DNA from: Gimesia aquarii
GTDB lineage: Bacteria; Planctomycetota; Planctomycetia; Planctomycetales; Planctomycetaceae
Assembly (NCBI RefSeq): GCF_007748175.1
Contig: NZ_CP037422.1
Coordinates: forward strand, 885,258-949,257
Length of the DNA stretch: 64,000 nucleotides
Direction of reading: 5' to 3'
In this document: one piece after another, positions 1 through 8,556 of the stretch
How positions within the stretch are numbered: position 1 is the stretch's first letter
How the letters are laid out: every line of letters starts with the position of its first letter
Notes under the pieces: generated by a model
What the model was told of the DNA's origin: nothing
What the model saw: only the letters and a program-made list of their open reading frames with translations
Databases searched by the model: none
Program-made: the position numbers and the translations under genes

Positions 1-20
1 TATGACGGCAAGCCGTCATA
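1..20. repeat. Perfect 9-bp inverted repeat at window edge
   Basis: Bases 1-9 (TATGACGGC) are the exact reverse complement of bases 12-20, separated by AA. The plus strand continues with AAAAC and has no T-run, so this is not an obvious plus-strand terminator. The sequence to the left, which would decide whether it terminates a minus-strand transcript, is outside the window. It may be a terminator or operator of the neighbouring gene. Confidence 0.5.
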
Positions 21-443
21 AAAACACGAGAGTTTGACGCCAATCCACATCAAAACAGGTCGCCTGTCTGATGCGCTACGGATTGACTCAATAATTTAAA
101 AATACCTTAGTACATCCCTTCCACAATCTCCGAAGAAATCACGTCCAGAACGTACCGGCTTCCACTCTTAAAATTTGGGGCCACCAACCATTTTGTCAAA
201 GAACGACCATCAAAGATGTTCATCATTGTCCACTTTTCATCGACACATCTGAGACGCAACTTCAATGGGGACGCGGAGTTTATCGAGGTTTTTGGGAACT
301 GTCAACGCAGTGGGAAAAGTTTTTTGAATAATGTCTGATTTCAAGAAAACCACCGCTGGGAATGTGAATCTCAACAGTTTTCTGTACTATCTCGTTAATA
401 AACTTTGCCGCGTTCATTGATATTTTGGATATTAGGAAATTTT
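21..443. other. Intergenic region, no gene seen
   Basis: No convincing ORF, RNA gene or terminator is visible between the edge hairpin and the aldolase-type gene. It presumably carries the promoter of the gene starting at 444, but I could not pick out convincing -35/-10 boxes. Confidence 0.5.
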
Positions 444-1544
444 ATGTCTCAGTCCCTGATTGGCTCAAATAAGTTTGATCTCGACACACCGGTTCTGTGC
501 ATCGACCTGGATCTGATGCAATCGAATATTCAAAAGATGTCGGAACACATCCTCAGCCGCGGCAAGACATGGCGACCTCACGAAAAGTGCCATAAAACGC
601 CTGCCATTGCACTGGCTCAGATAGAGGCGGGTGCGCTTGGCGTAACCTGTGCCAAGGTCTCCGAAGCCGAAGTCATGGCGGCTGCCGGAGTCAAAGATAT
701 TCTGATCGCTAATATGATTGTGGGTAAAACTAAATGGGAACGCGTGGTTTCGCTATGCCGGCACGCCAACCCAATCATCGCCTGTGATCATTATGCCCAG
801 ATTGAACCTCTGGCCATGATGTGTGATGCGGCCGGTGTGACTTGCCGCATGATGCCCGAAGTGAATATCGGTCTGAATCGAGTCGGCTCACGCCCGGGAC
901 AGGATACCGTTGATCTCGCGATGGCCATCGACAAACTCGATGGAGTCGAACTGGCGGGAATCATGGGCTATGAAGGACATCTGCTTCAAGTTCAAGATCA
1001 GGAAGAAAAGAAAGAAAAGATCGAAGAAGCGATGCGAACACTCGTCGGTTGTAAAGCCGCCATTGAAGCGAAAGGCATCCCATGTGAAATCGTGAGCGCC
1101 GGTGGTACAGGTTCGTTTCAAATCACATCCGACTGTGAAGGAATCACCGAACTTCAGGCGGGCGGTGGTATCTTTGCCGATCCGATGTATGTCAACAAGT
1201 GCAATCTGACCGGCTACGATTATTCATTGAGTGTACTGGCAACCGTCGTCAGTCGCCCCGAAAAAGGGCGCATGGTACTCGACTGCGGCCGAAAGACCAT
1301 GCATCCCGATTTTCAGCTTCCGCTGGTCAAAGCCTGGCCTGACGCCAAAGTCACCTCTCTCAGCGCGGAACATTGTGCTGTCGACCTGGGACCTGAATCG
1401 CAGGACCTCAAGATCGGCGACAAAATCGAACTCATTCCCGGTTATACCGACTTCACATCCATCCTGCACGAAAACTTCTACGGCTTCCGCAATGACCGTC
1501 TTGAAGTCGTCTGGCCCATTCAAGGGCGTGGGAAGATTCAGTAA
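444..1544 (+). CDS. DSD1-family PLP enzyme (D-threonine aldolase / D-serine dehydratase-like)
   Basis: This is a fold-III PLP enzyme with an alanine-racemase-type N-terminal barrel and a C-terminal D-serine-dehydratase-like domain. Family members cleave or dehydrate D-beta-hydroxy amino acids. The N-terminus has the typical DTPVLCIDLDL strand. The PLP lysine is expected in RPHEKCHK (Lys48 from this start), and a metal-binding EHCAVD motif lies near the C-terminus, as in D-threonine aldolases. The ATG at 444 is preferred over an in-frame start at 405 because homology begins there and a weak AGGA lies just upstream. The length (366 aa) fits the family. It lies 111 bp upstream of the DUF1501 gene on the same strand. 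The substrate cannot be told from sequence; D-threonine, D-serine or 3-hydroxyaspartate are all possible. Confidence 0.85.
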   Translation: MSQSLIGSNKFDLDTPVLCIDLDLMQSNIQKMSEHILSRGKTWRPHEKCHKTPAIALAQIEAGALGVTCAKVSEAEVMAAAGVKDILIANMIVGKTKWERVVSLCRHANPIIACDHYAQIEPLAMMCDAAGVTCRMMPEVNIGLNRVGSRPGQDTVDLAMAIDKLDGVELAGIMGYEGHLLQVQDQEEKKEKIEEAMRTLVGCKAAIEAKGIPCEIVSAGGTGSFQITSDCEGITELQAGGGIFADPMYVNKCNLTGYDYSLSVLATVVSRPEKGRMVLDCGRKTMHPDFQLPLVKAWPDAKVTSLSAEHCAVDLGPESQDLKIGDKIELIPGYTDFTSILHENFYGFRNDRLEVVWPIQGRGKIQ

Positions 1545-1655
1545 TCGAATCTCTGATTTTGCCACATTCTTTGCTTGGTTCTCAGCGAGCTTTCTGATAA
1601 CATAAACATTGATTGATGTGTTGCTTCGAGAGTTTTTTCGGAGGAAGATAAAAGA

Positions 1656-3032
1656 ATGGCTCAACACCCGTCGCAAGCTGGCTGCGCTGAATTTCAAAAC
1701 ACACTACGTCTGAACCGTCGTGGTTTTTTGAAAGCCGGCGGCCTGGGGCTATCCGGGCTCACACTTTCAGATCTTCTGAAACATGAGGCCCACGCAGGGC
1801 CTGCTGCGAAAAAAGAAAACTCGGTGATCATCCTCTGGATGCGAGGCGGCCCTTCTCAACATGAAACCTGGGATCCCAAACCAAACGCACCTGCAGAATT
1901 CCGGGGCGAATTTGGTGCGATCAAGACCTCCGTACCTGGAATTGAAATTGTAGACCTGATGCCGCGCTGCGCGAAGATCATGGAGAAATGGTCCATCATT
2001 CGCAGCCTGCATCATACCAACGCAGGACACTCTGCCGGTGATCAGATTCTGTTTACCGGACACCCGCCTGGCACGAACCCGGCTGTTAATGTTCACCCCA
2101 GTTGTGGCTCCATCGTTTCAGAACAGTTGGGTCACCTGACTCCCGAACTGCCTCCATATGTTATGATCCCGCGACAGGTACCGGGTACCGATTCTACTTA
2201 CCTCGGGGTGGCTCACAAGCCTTTCGAAACATTGGCCGACCCCGCCAACGATGGCCCTTTTACGTTACAAAACTTTTCGCTTGTGGAAGGGATTAACGAC
2301 AATCGGTTTAATCGACGCAAAGATTTATTGAAAAGCTTCGATCAGCTGCGAACTGATATCGATAACTCCGGACAACTGGACGCGATCAGTAAATTCCAGA
2401 AACAGGCGTTTGGCATTCTCAGTTCGGACAAAGCCCGTAAAGCGTTTGACCTCGATTCAGAACGCAGCAGCACGCGCGAACGCTATGGATTTATTCCGCG
2501 TTATAATCCTATGGATCCAACTCGCTGTAGCGCAAGTGCGTTTTCGCAGCGCATGTTACTTGGTCGTCGTCTGGTCGAAGCGGGAGTGCGACTGGTCACA
2601 GTCGACTGTCGCTGGTGGGACACACATGTGAAAGGCTTCGACTCCATGCGTAACGGTTTTCTACCTCGCTGGGACCAGTGTTACTCCGCCTTGCTTGAAG
2701 ACCTGGACCAGCGGGGCCTTTTGGAAACCACACTCGTCGTTGCCTGGGGCGAGTTTGGCCGGACGCCGCGTGTGAATAAAAATGCGGGACGCGATCATTA
2801 CCCCAACGTTTTCAGCGCTGCCATTGCAGGAGGACCTGTCAAAGGGGGCCAAGTGGTTGGTTCGTCGGATGCCAAAGGCGCATTTCCCAAAGATAATCCC
2901 AAGACACCACAAGATGTGCTTGCCACGATTTATCAACACTTGGGGATCGATACACAAAAGCATTACCTCGACCATTCGGGACGTCCGATTATCACGCTCC
3001 CCTTTGGAGAGCCATTGCACGAACTGGCGTAA
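1656..3032 (+). CDS. DUF1501 (sulfatase-like fold) Tat-exported protein
   Basis: This is a 458-aa protein of the DUF1501 family, which is abundant in planctomycetes and related to the alkaline-phosphatase/sulfatase fold. A twin-arginine motif (RRGFLK, residues 21-26) is followed by a hydrophobic glycine/leucine-rich stretch, predicting folded export by Tat. Family landmarks visible are WMRGGPSQHETWDPKP, the GHSAGDQ region, and a C-terminal VAWGEFGRTP followed by GRDHYPN, which probably holds metal ligands. A GGAGG ribosome-binding site lies about 9 nt before the ATG. DUF1501 genes usually sit beside a DUF1549/DUF1553 cytochrome-like partner; none is adjacent here and the neighbour is instead an amino-acid aldolase-type enzyme. 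Biochemical function is unknown. It converges with the giant ATPase gene, 27 bp away. Confidence 0.88.
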   Translation: MAQHPSQAGCAEFQNTLRLNRRGFLKAGGLGLSGLTLSDLLKHEAHAGPAAKKENSVIILWMRGGPSQHETWDPKPNAPAEFRGEFGAIKTSVPGIEIVDLMPRCAKIMEKWSIIRSLHHTNAGHSAGDQILFTGHPPGTNPAVNVHPSCGSIVSEQLGHLTPELPPYVMIPRQVPGTDSTYLGVAHKPFETLADPANDGPFTLQNFSLVEGINDNRFNRRKDLLKSFDQLRTDIDNSGQLDAISKFQKQAFGILSSDKARKAFDLDSERSSTRERYGFIPRYNPMDPTRCSASAFSQRMLLGRRLVEAGVRLVTVDCRWWDTHVKGFDSMRNGFLPRWDQCYSALLEDLDQRGLLETTLVVAWGEFGRTPRVNKNAGRDHYPNVFSAAIAGGPVKGGQVVGSSDAKGAFPKDNPKTPQDVLATIYQHLGIDTQKHYLDHSGRPIITLPFGEPLHELA

Positions 3033-3059
3033 TGCTCTCAATGGAATCAGAATAACGGG

Positions 3060-6000
3060 CTAGTTGTCATCCACGCGTTTGATGAGTGCGTTGTAATCTT
3101 TGAGACAGCGGGTGATTAATTCCCGTAGTTCCTGAACCTCTGCCTGATGGGCATGTGAGGTTGCCAGCAGGGGCTGCATCCAGCCTTGCATCAAATCGAA
3201 CTGTGTTTCCAACACGTTGAGCAATGAACGGGGAATTTTATTGACAACGGTGATTTTATCGGGGAGCTCGTCAGTCGCGGGCTGGTCTGCCTCAGGAACC
3301 ATTGGAGAGACTTTAGCTTGTTCTAATTGTGATTGAACCGATTGTTCAAAGAGCGTTGCCACATCTTTTGTACCTGAGCTGAGTGCGACCTGAATGGCTT
3401 CCAGTCCTTCAGCAAGATGTTGAAACCGTTCAATAAAAGCACTCGCGTATTGATCGAGGTTGGTCTCTTTCTCTTGTGTCAGTTGATTGATTCCGGTGTC
3501 CATCGTTTCGCGGATCTCGTTTAAGCCTTCACTGACATTGCTGAGTTGTAAAATCGCCTGCGACAGCCGATCTTCTTCCCCGCCGACACTTTTGAGTTGC
3601 TGATTTTTGCGGAATGATTTTTTAATCTCTCTCCAGCGTTTTTGCTCCTCTTCAGTGAGAATCTCCATCAGTTCTTTAAACTTCAACAAGTTGGCTTCTG
3701 TATCTGAAGTCAAAGTCTGAACGTCGTTCTCATAGTTGGAAACAATGAGTGTCTCAAGTTCCTGATCGTTCATCACCGCATAGACTTTTTCGGCGATACG
3801 GTTCATATTGCGATACGATCCCTGCAATTTGAAAGCAGGTTCGATGCGATAGTCATCGGATTGAGCCGCCGACTGGATATATTGACGGTTCACCTTCAAG
3901 ATCACATCGCGAACTCGAATCAGTTTTCTCATGGTGGAAACCATCTCGTTGAGTTCCTCAACTGAATAGTTTCCTTCCAAGTCGCCACGTTCTCCTGTGC
4001 CATTCTGTGCCATCTGAATGATCGTGTAGATATCTTTCTGACTGCGCGATGAAAGTGGATTCAATACGGGGTTGGATGTAATACTGTTTTCCAGATAGCT
4101 CATCTCAAACGCATCGGCGTGCTCGCCAATCACTTCACCCAGATTATAAATGTCGGCCCGGTTAGAAAGCATGTCAGGAATCTGGAATTTCTCGCCACTT
4201 TCTGTATAGGGATTGCCCGCCATCACAACAGCGACTTTTCGACCGCGTAAGTCATAGGTTCTGGTTTCGCCTTTGTAGACCCCTTCGATCTTCCGCTGAG
4301 CATCACAGAGTGAAATGAACTTCTGAAGAAATTCCGGATGACAGTGCTGAATGTCATCCAGATAAATCATCACATTGTCGCCCATTTCCAGCGCGAGGTT
4401 TAACTTTTTAACTTCTTCACGGGCTCCTGCATTCGGTGCAGAAGCGGGGTCGAGCGAAGTGACTTCATGCCCCAGAGCAGGCCCGTTGATTTTCATAAAA
4501 ATGATACCCAACCGATTGGCGATGTATTCCATCAACGTGGTTTTCCCGTATCCGGGTGGAGAAACCAGCATCAACAGTCCCATCAGATCAGTTCGCTTCT
4601 GTTCGCCGGCCTCTCCCATCTGCTTGGCGAGGTTGTCACCAATCATTGGTAGATAGACTTCGTCTAATAACCGGTTTCTAACGAATGAAGTCAGCACACG
4701 AGGCTGAAACTCATCTAGTCGCATAATCTCTCGGGTCGTATCAACCAGTTCTTTCTTTAATGCGACATAAGATTCAAACCGGGGAACATTCACAGATTCA
4801 AATTCGGACAACCGTTTCATAAAACGATTGAAGTGCAAATGATATTCACCACTTTGAATACATGCATGCGAACCCGAAAGTCCTTCAATCTGATCAGTGA
4901 CCTGGGCATCAATTAAACGGCCACGGTCCAGCTTTCCTTCGAGCAAGAGAAGTGCCATTTCATCACGATAATCATGATCTTCGGTATCGTCCTGATGATC
5001 CAGGAATGCCTGAACCCAGTCCCTGGCCAACAGAAACCAATTCGCTGGATTCTCACTGATGGCTGCCAGACTTTCTTCGAATCGTTCCAGCGCGTTATTG
5101 TGTTTCAAATACTTTTCGAAGTCATGATAGAGGTCTGCAGCGCGCTTACTGATGACAAAGGAATTACCACCGACTAACTCATGAAACAGATATTCGGCGG
5201 CCTCCGGAATCAATGCATCCTCAAAACCGGAAATTTGCCGGACACATTGTGTCAGTTGCTGCTGCAATTCATTAATATAATACTGCTGCTGTCCTGTTTG
5301 AGGGAAGACCTGCATGATCTTTCCAAACCCCGAAAGCTTGCTTGTAAAGATCGTTTTAGTATCCTCATCACAGAAATATTCCCAGTACAAGGCTGCCAGC
5401 GCCCGCGCGCTCGATTGATAATGTAACAGCCCCAGTGCCGGCTTGATATGCAATATTGACTTTAACAGAAGCAGTGCATCCTGATCGTGAACACCTTTAA
5501 CATACCCCTCGCTATAACGGGGTCCCATGAACTTTTGAATGAAAGCCAAGAGTTCTTCATCGGTGAGTTTAGCCAGTGATTCTACAGAATGTTCTGGATC
5601 CGTTTCCAATGAATTCAAAAGACAGTAAGTCAGATATTCAGAACGATAGACGTCTTTGTTTTCGGAAACGACTTCCTGATTCCAAACTTCTTTTGTGGCC
5701 AGTAAACGCTCATCTTCGATGACTTCAAAGAAATTGGTTCCCGTTAAATGCAATTGCAGCGCATCATCACGAAAGACAGTGGTTAAATCAAGTGGTTGAC
5801 GATTGACGGTAAATTTACGGTTGCCAAGTTTGATGATGTTCTCGCCATCAACAAATAATTCCTGCTTGTCTTTCAACTGCCTTACGGTATCTTCACGGAT
5901 ACTTTTCAGACGACTCTGTATGTCATCTACTTTGACGGTATCGTTCAATTCACCCAACTGGCGAACAATGTCTCGCACTTTGTCGATCATCAGGTCCGAA

Positions 6001-8405
6001 GCAAAGTAACCATTGATTTCATTAATCGAATCCAACTGTTCTGCACGGCTGCGAATGCCAGTTAAAATTCGATCTGCCGATTTCGCAAGGGTATTGGCCC
6101 GTTTGTTCTGACTCTCAACAATCGCCAATTTGCGCGATTCAAAGGCAGAGTAGATCTCTTCCCTCTTTTCTGTCAGCTGTTCGACGAATTCATCAAATTC
6201 TGCAAATCGCCCTTCGAGTTCCTCGACTTGAATCATCAGTTTTGTAAGAAAGTCATCACATTTTTCAGGTGAATCACAAACATCCAGATAGTTCACAACT
6301 CCTTGATTCAGGAGTTTGATCTGTGCATTGAATTCTGCCACCCCTTCGACAGACATCAAATCTTTGATACGGCGTTTCAGGGCAGCCCGCGATTGATTAA
6401 TACGGGAAAAATTCGTCGAGATGTTATCTATGATGGCAGTACGTTGAGTCGTGTCTTTGACTTTCAGGTTACTGACAATATCAATCAACATCTCCAATTC
6501 GCTCGAACTGGTCTCAATTTCTTTTTCGACTTTCCGCGCATCGGCTACTTTCTCGACCGTTTCAATTTGAGCCGTCGCTGCTGAAATTCGATCGGTGTAA
6601 GGCTTGAGTGCATCGTCTCGCAAAAGAAACGACACACAGCGTGTGGCCAGTTTCTCAGATCGTTCACTGACTTTTTTTTCCAGTTGATCAACGAGCTTGA
6701 GGTCGACATAACGTAGGTCGCGCAGCGAAATGATATCTCCCCGCAAACCTCTTAAGTTGGCAAGGCTCAACACAAAGTCATCAATTTTGTCGAAACGACG
6801 ATGATTGATTTCTGTTAATGTTTTTCCGGTGTGTGTCTCGACTTCGGCCGTTCTCTTTTTTGTGCTCTGTTGTAGTTGTAATACCTTCTCAAATTCAGTG
6901 ACTGCCGCTTCAGCTGCTCTTTTGATTTCAAGAACAACCTCTCCAAGCTCGCATGTCTCTTTGTGATTGATCCAGAAATAGGAATCGAGGACATCACTTG
7001 TATGTTTAACGAGATCTACATAAAGATTTTCATAAGCCTCTTTGCGATTGATTAACCCCAGAATTTCATGACATTCTGCCATGCCGCGTACGATGTCTTT
7101 GTTACCGATTTTGTTGAGATAAGAGTCTGTTTTGTGCGGAACCTGAAATGTATCGCTAATGTAAGGGGTTTTCCAGAGCTGAATCGTATGATGTTTCTGA
7201 GGCTCGTCCTGCCCGGAAAAACAGATTAACTCCCCCCCTTCAAACAGAGTGAATCCGTGACATCGAAGCGGTGTATCCAGCTTCTGTTCGATCACATTGT
7301 ATTGTAATAAAACATAGGCCCCCTGATCAGGCTGGTAAAAGATATAGAGAAAATCTTCTCCGTTGGGGGAAGAAATTCGCCCCTGATAGAGCATATCTTT
7401 TAGCTCAGTCTCAAAGGTCTTTGATTCTCCACTTTGTAAATAGTAACCATTCGAGAAAACCAGACCATGATCATCGGGTAGCAGGATGCAAGCGTCTTTA
7501 ATCGAATCCAGCCGTCGTGCATTCTGCAATTTTTCGTTATAAACAAAGTAACGATATTCTGACTCCTGGTAAGGTCGAATCTTGAGTAGGATCAGTGAAC
7601 CAATAAGTGCATAGAAAATCTCGGCATCATCGAGTGTCTGATCAGGATCATCCACGGGTTCCGAATAGATTCCTTCACCGGTTTCGGTGTTGTTCTCTAT
7701 CTTGATGGTTAAATCGCCACCGATCGTTTCAACAAAGAGTCGATCATCGATGGAAATATGTGGGTGCACTCCCGAAAAATGCAGGTCACGATGCGTACGC
7801 GTCCATTGAAATTCCTGCTGCGGTGGATACTGAACTTCATGGTCACTGCGGTTGTCAACGTAAACCAGTTGATCTTTTTGAATAGCCCATTTAAACGATT
7901 TAAAATCTTTCGGCCCTTCACCAACACGAAACAGCATATACAAAAAAGGACTTTTTACAAAAAACTTTGCAAAGGTGGCATTTTTGTAATAGCGGTAAAT
8001 GTCTTTGAAATCTTTTTCAAACTCTGGATTCTGAATTAAATCCAGCGATAAAGGGTGATAGGTATCGTCTTTAAATTCGTAGACGGAAAAGACATCACTC
8101 AGATGAGTTTCCGCTTTCAAACCAAAGTGCACATTGTAACCGAATAGAAAACGGTTACCAACGGCCAACATATCGCGCGGGACACAGTTATGCTCTGTGG
8201 TGATTCGCTCACTGCCCAACAGTTGCGTTTCAATCGAGCCGAAAACATCTTTTCGCAGCTCATTGAGATTCCCCAGCCGTGACTGAAGTTCTTTGCCGTG
8301 ACTCTGCAAACGATTTTGGATAATTTCGTATGTACTGCTCTCCAGTGCAATCGCATCTGCGTTGTCTGCTGCGACATCTTGAGAATCATTTTCCAAATCG
8401 GCCAT
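3060..8405 (-). CDS. Giant coiled-coil AAA ATPase (DUF3686-type)
   Basis: This 1781-aa protein resembles the family often annotated as DNA repair ATPase, with a DUF3686-type N-terminal region. Residues about 1-500 form a beta-rich domain (GNRFLFGYNVHFGLK near residue 90). Residues about 500-870 are strongly charged and predicted coiled coil. A helical middle region follows, then a single AAA module with Walker A PPGYGKTT near residue 1280 and Walker B MIYLDDIQ near residue 1347. NPYTESGEKFQIPDMLSNRAD resembles a sensor/arginine-finger region. The C-terminal 250 residues are again coiled coil. It is the last gene after yqiJ-like and flotillin-like genes on the same strand, 151 bp downstream of the latter. 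A role in membrane-associated protein remodelling is inferred from this context; the DNA-repair label has no support in this sequence. The ATG has only a weak GGGAA upstream. Confidence 0.85.
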   Translation of the reverse strand: MADLENDSQDVAADNADAIALESSTYEIIQNRLQSHGKELQSRLGNLNELRKDVFGSIETQLLGSERITTEHNCVPRDMLAVGNRFLFGYNVHFGLKAETHLSDVFSVYEFKDDTYHPLSLDLIQNPEFEKDFKDIYRYYKNATFAKFFVKSPFLYMLFRVGEGPKDFKSFKWAIQKDQLVYVDNRSDHEVQYPPQQEFQWTRTHRDLHFSGVHPHISIDDRLFVETIGGDLTIKIENNTETGEGIYSEPVDDPDQTLDDAEIFYALIGSLILLKIRPYQESEYRYFVYNEKLQNARRLDSIKDACILLPDDHGLVFSNGYYLQSGESKTFETELKDMLYQGRISSPNGEDFLYIFYQPDQGAYVLLQYNVIEQKLDTPLRCHGFTLFEGGELICFSGQDEPQKHHTIQLWKTPYISDTFQVPHKTDSYLNKIGNKDIVRGMAECHEILGLINRKEAYENLYVDLVKHTSDVLDSYFWINHKETCELGEVVLEIKRAAEAAVTEFEKVLQLQQSTKKRTAEVETHTGKTLTEINHRRFDKIDDFVLSLANLRGLRGDIISLRDLRYVDLKLVDQLEKKVSERSEKLATRCVSFLLRDDALKPYTDRISAATAQIETVEKVADARKVEKEIETSSSELEMLIDIVSNLKVKDTTQRTAIIDNISTNFSRINQSRAALKRRIKDLMSVEGVAEFNAQIKLLNQGVVNYLDVCDSPEKCDDFLTKLMIQVEELEGRFAEFDEFVEQLTEKREEIYSAFESRKLAIVESQNKRANTLAKSADRILTGIRSRAEQLDSINEINGYFASDLMIDKVRDIVRQLGELNDTVKVDDIQSRLKSIREDTVRQLKDKQELFVDGENIIKLGNRKFTVNRQPLDLTTVFRDDALQLHLTGTNFFEVIEDERLLATKEVWNQEVVSENKDVYRSEYLTYCLLNSLETDPEHSVESLAKLTDEELLAFIQKFMGPRYSEGYVKGVHDQDALLLLKSILHIKPALGLLHYQSSARALAALYWEYFCDEDTKTIFTSKLSGFGKIMQVFPQTGQQQYYINELQQQLTQCVRQISGFEDALIPEAAEYLFHELVGGNSFVISKRAADLYHDFEKYLKHNNALERFEESLAAISENPANWFLLARDWVQAFLDHQDDTEDHDYRDEMALLLLEGKLDRGRLIDAQVTDQIEGLSGSHACIQSGEYHLHFNRFMKRLSEFESVNVPRFESYVALKKELVDTTREIMRLDEFQPRVLTSFVRNRLLDEVYLPMIGDNLAKQMGEAGEQKRTDLMGLLMLVSPPGYGKTTLMEYIANRLGIIFMKINGPALGHEVTSLDPASAPNAGAREEVKKLNLALEMGDNVMIYLDDIQHCHPEFLQKFISLCDAQRKIEGVYKGETRTYDLRGRKVAVVMAGNPYTESGEKFQIPDMLSNRADIYNLGEVIGEHADAFEMSYLENSITSNPVLNPLSSRSQKDIYTIIQMAQNGTGERGDLEGNYSVEELNEMVSTMRKLIRVRDVILKVNRQYIQSAAQSDDYRIEPAFKLQGSYRNMNRIAEKVYAVMNDQELETLIVSNYENDVQTLTSDTEANLLKFKELMEILTEEEQKRWREIKKSFRKNQQLKSVGGEEDRLSQAILQLSNVSEGLNEIRETMDTGINQLTQEKETNLDQYASAFIERFQHLAEGLEAIQVALSSGTKDVATLFEQSVQSQLEQAKVSPMVPEADQPATDELPDKITVVNKIPRSLLNVLETQFDLMQGWMQPLLATSHAHQAEVQELRELITRCLKDYNALIKRVDDN

Positions 8406-8472
8406 TGACGTAGTTCCCGGGGCATCCTGTTTCTGTTTGTTTTCGCAAGAGTGAATGAATTCGAAATCGATT

Positions 8473-8512
8473 GGCTTTCCTCACATGACATGATTATCAA
8501 GTGAGGAAAGCC
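8473..8512 (-). terminator. Perfect 12-bp hairpin between flotillin-like and AAA genes
   Basis: GGCTTTCCTCAC (8473-8484) is exactly complementary to GTGAGGAAAGCC (8501-8512) with a 16-nt loop. It lies in the 151-bp spacer downstream of the flotillin-like stop codon and upstream of the AAA ATPase start. No run of T follows on the minus strand, so it may be an attenuator, RNA-stabilising or processing element rather than a full intrinsic terminator. Confidence 0.6.
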
Positions 8513-8556
8513 GTATCAAACTCTTTCAAAAGTCGAAAGTGTTGAGGTTTACCTTT

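Noticed and set aside
3060-8405. Calling the giant ATPase a DNA-repair protein
   Set aside because: No nuclease, SMC hinge or DNA-binding motif is visible, and the neighbours are membrane proteins.
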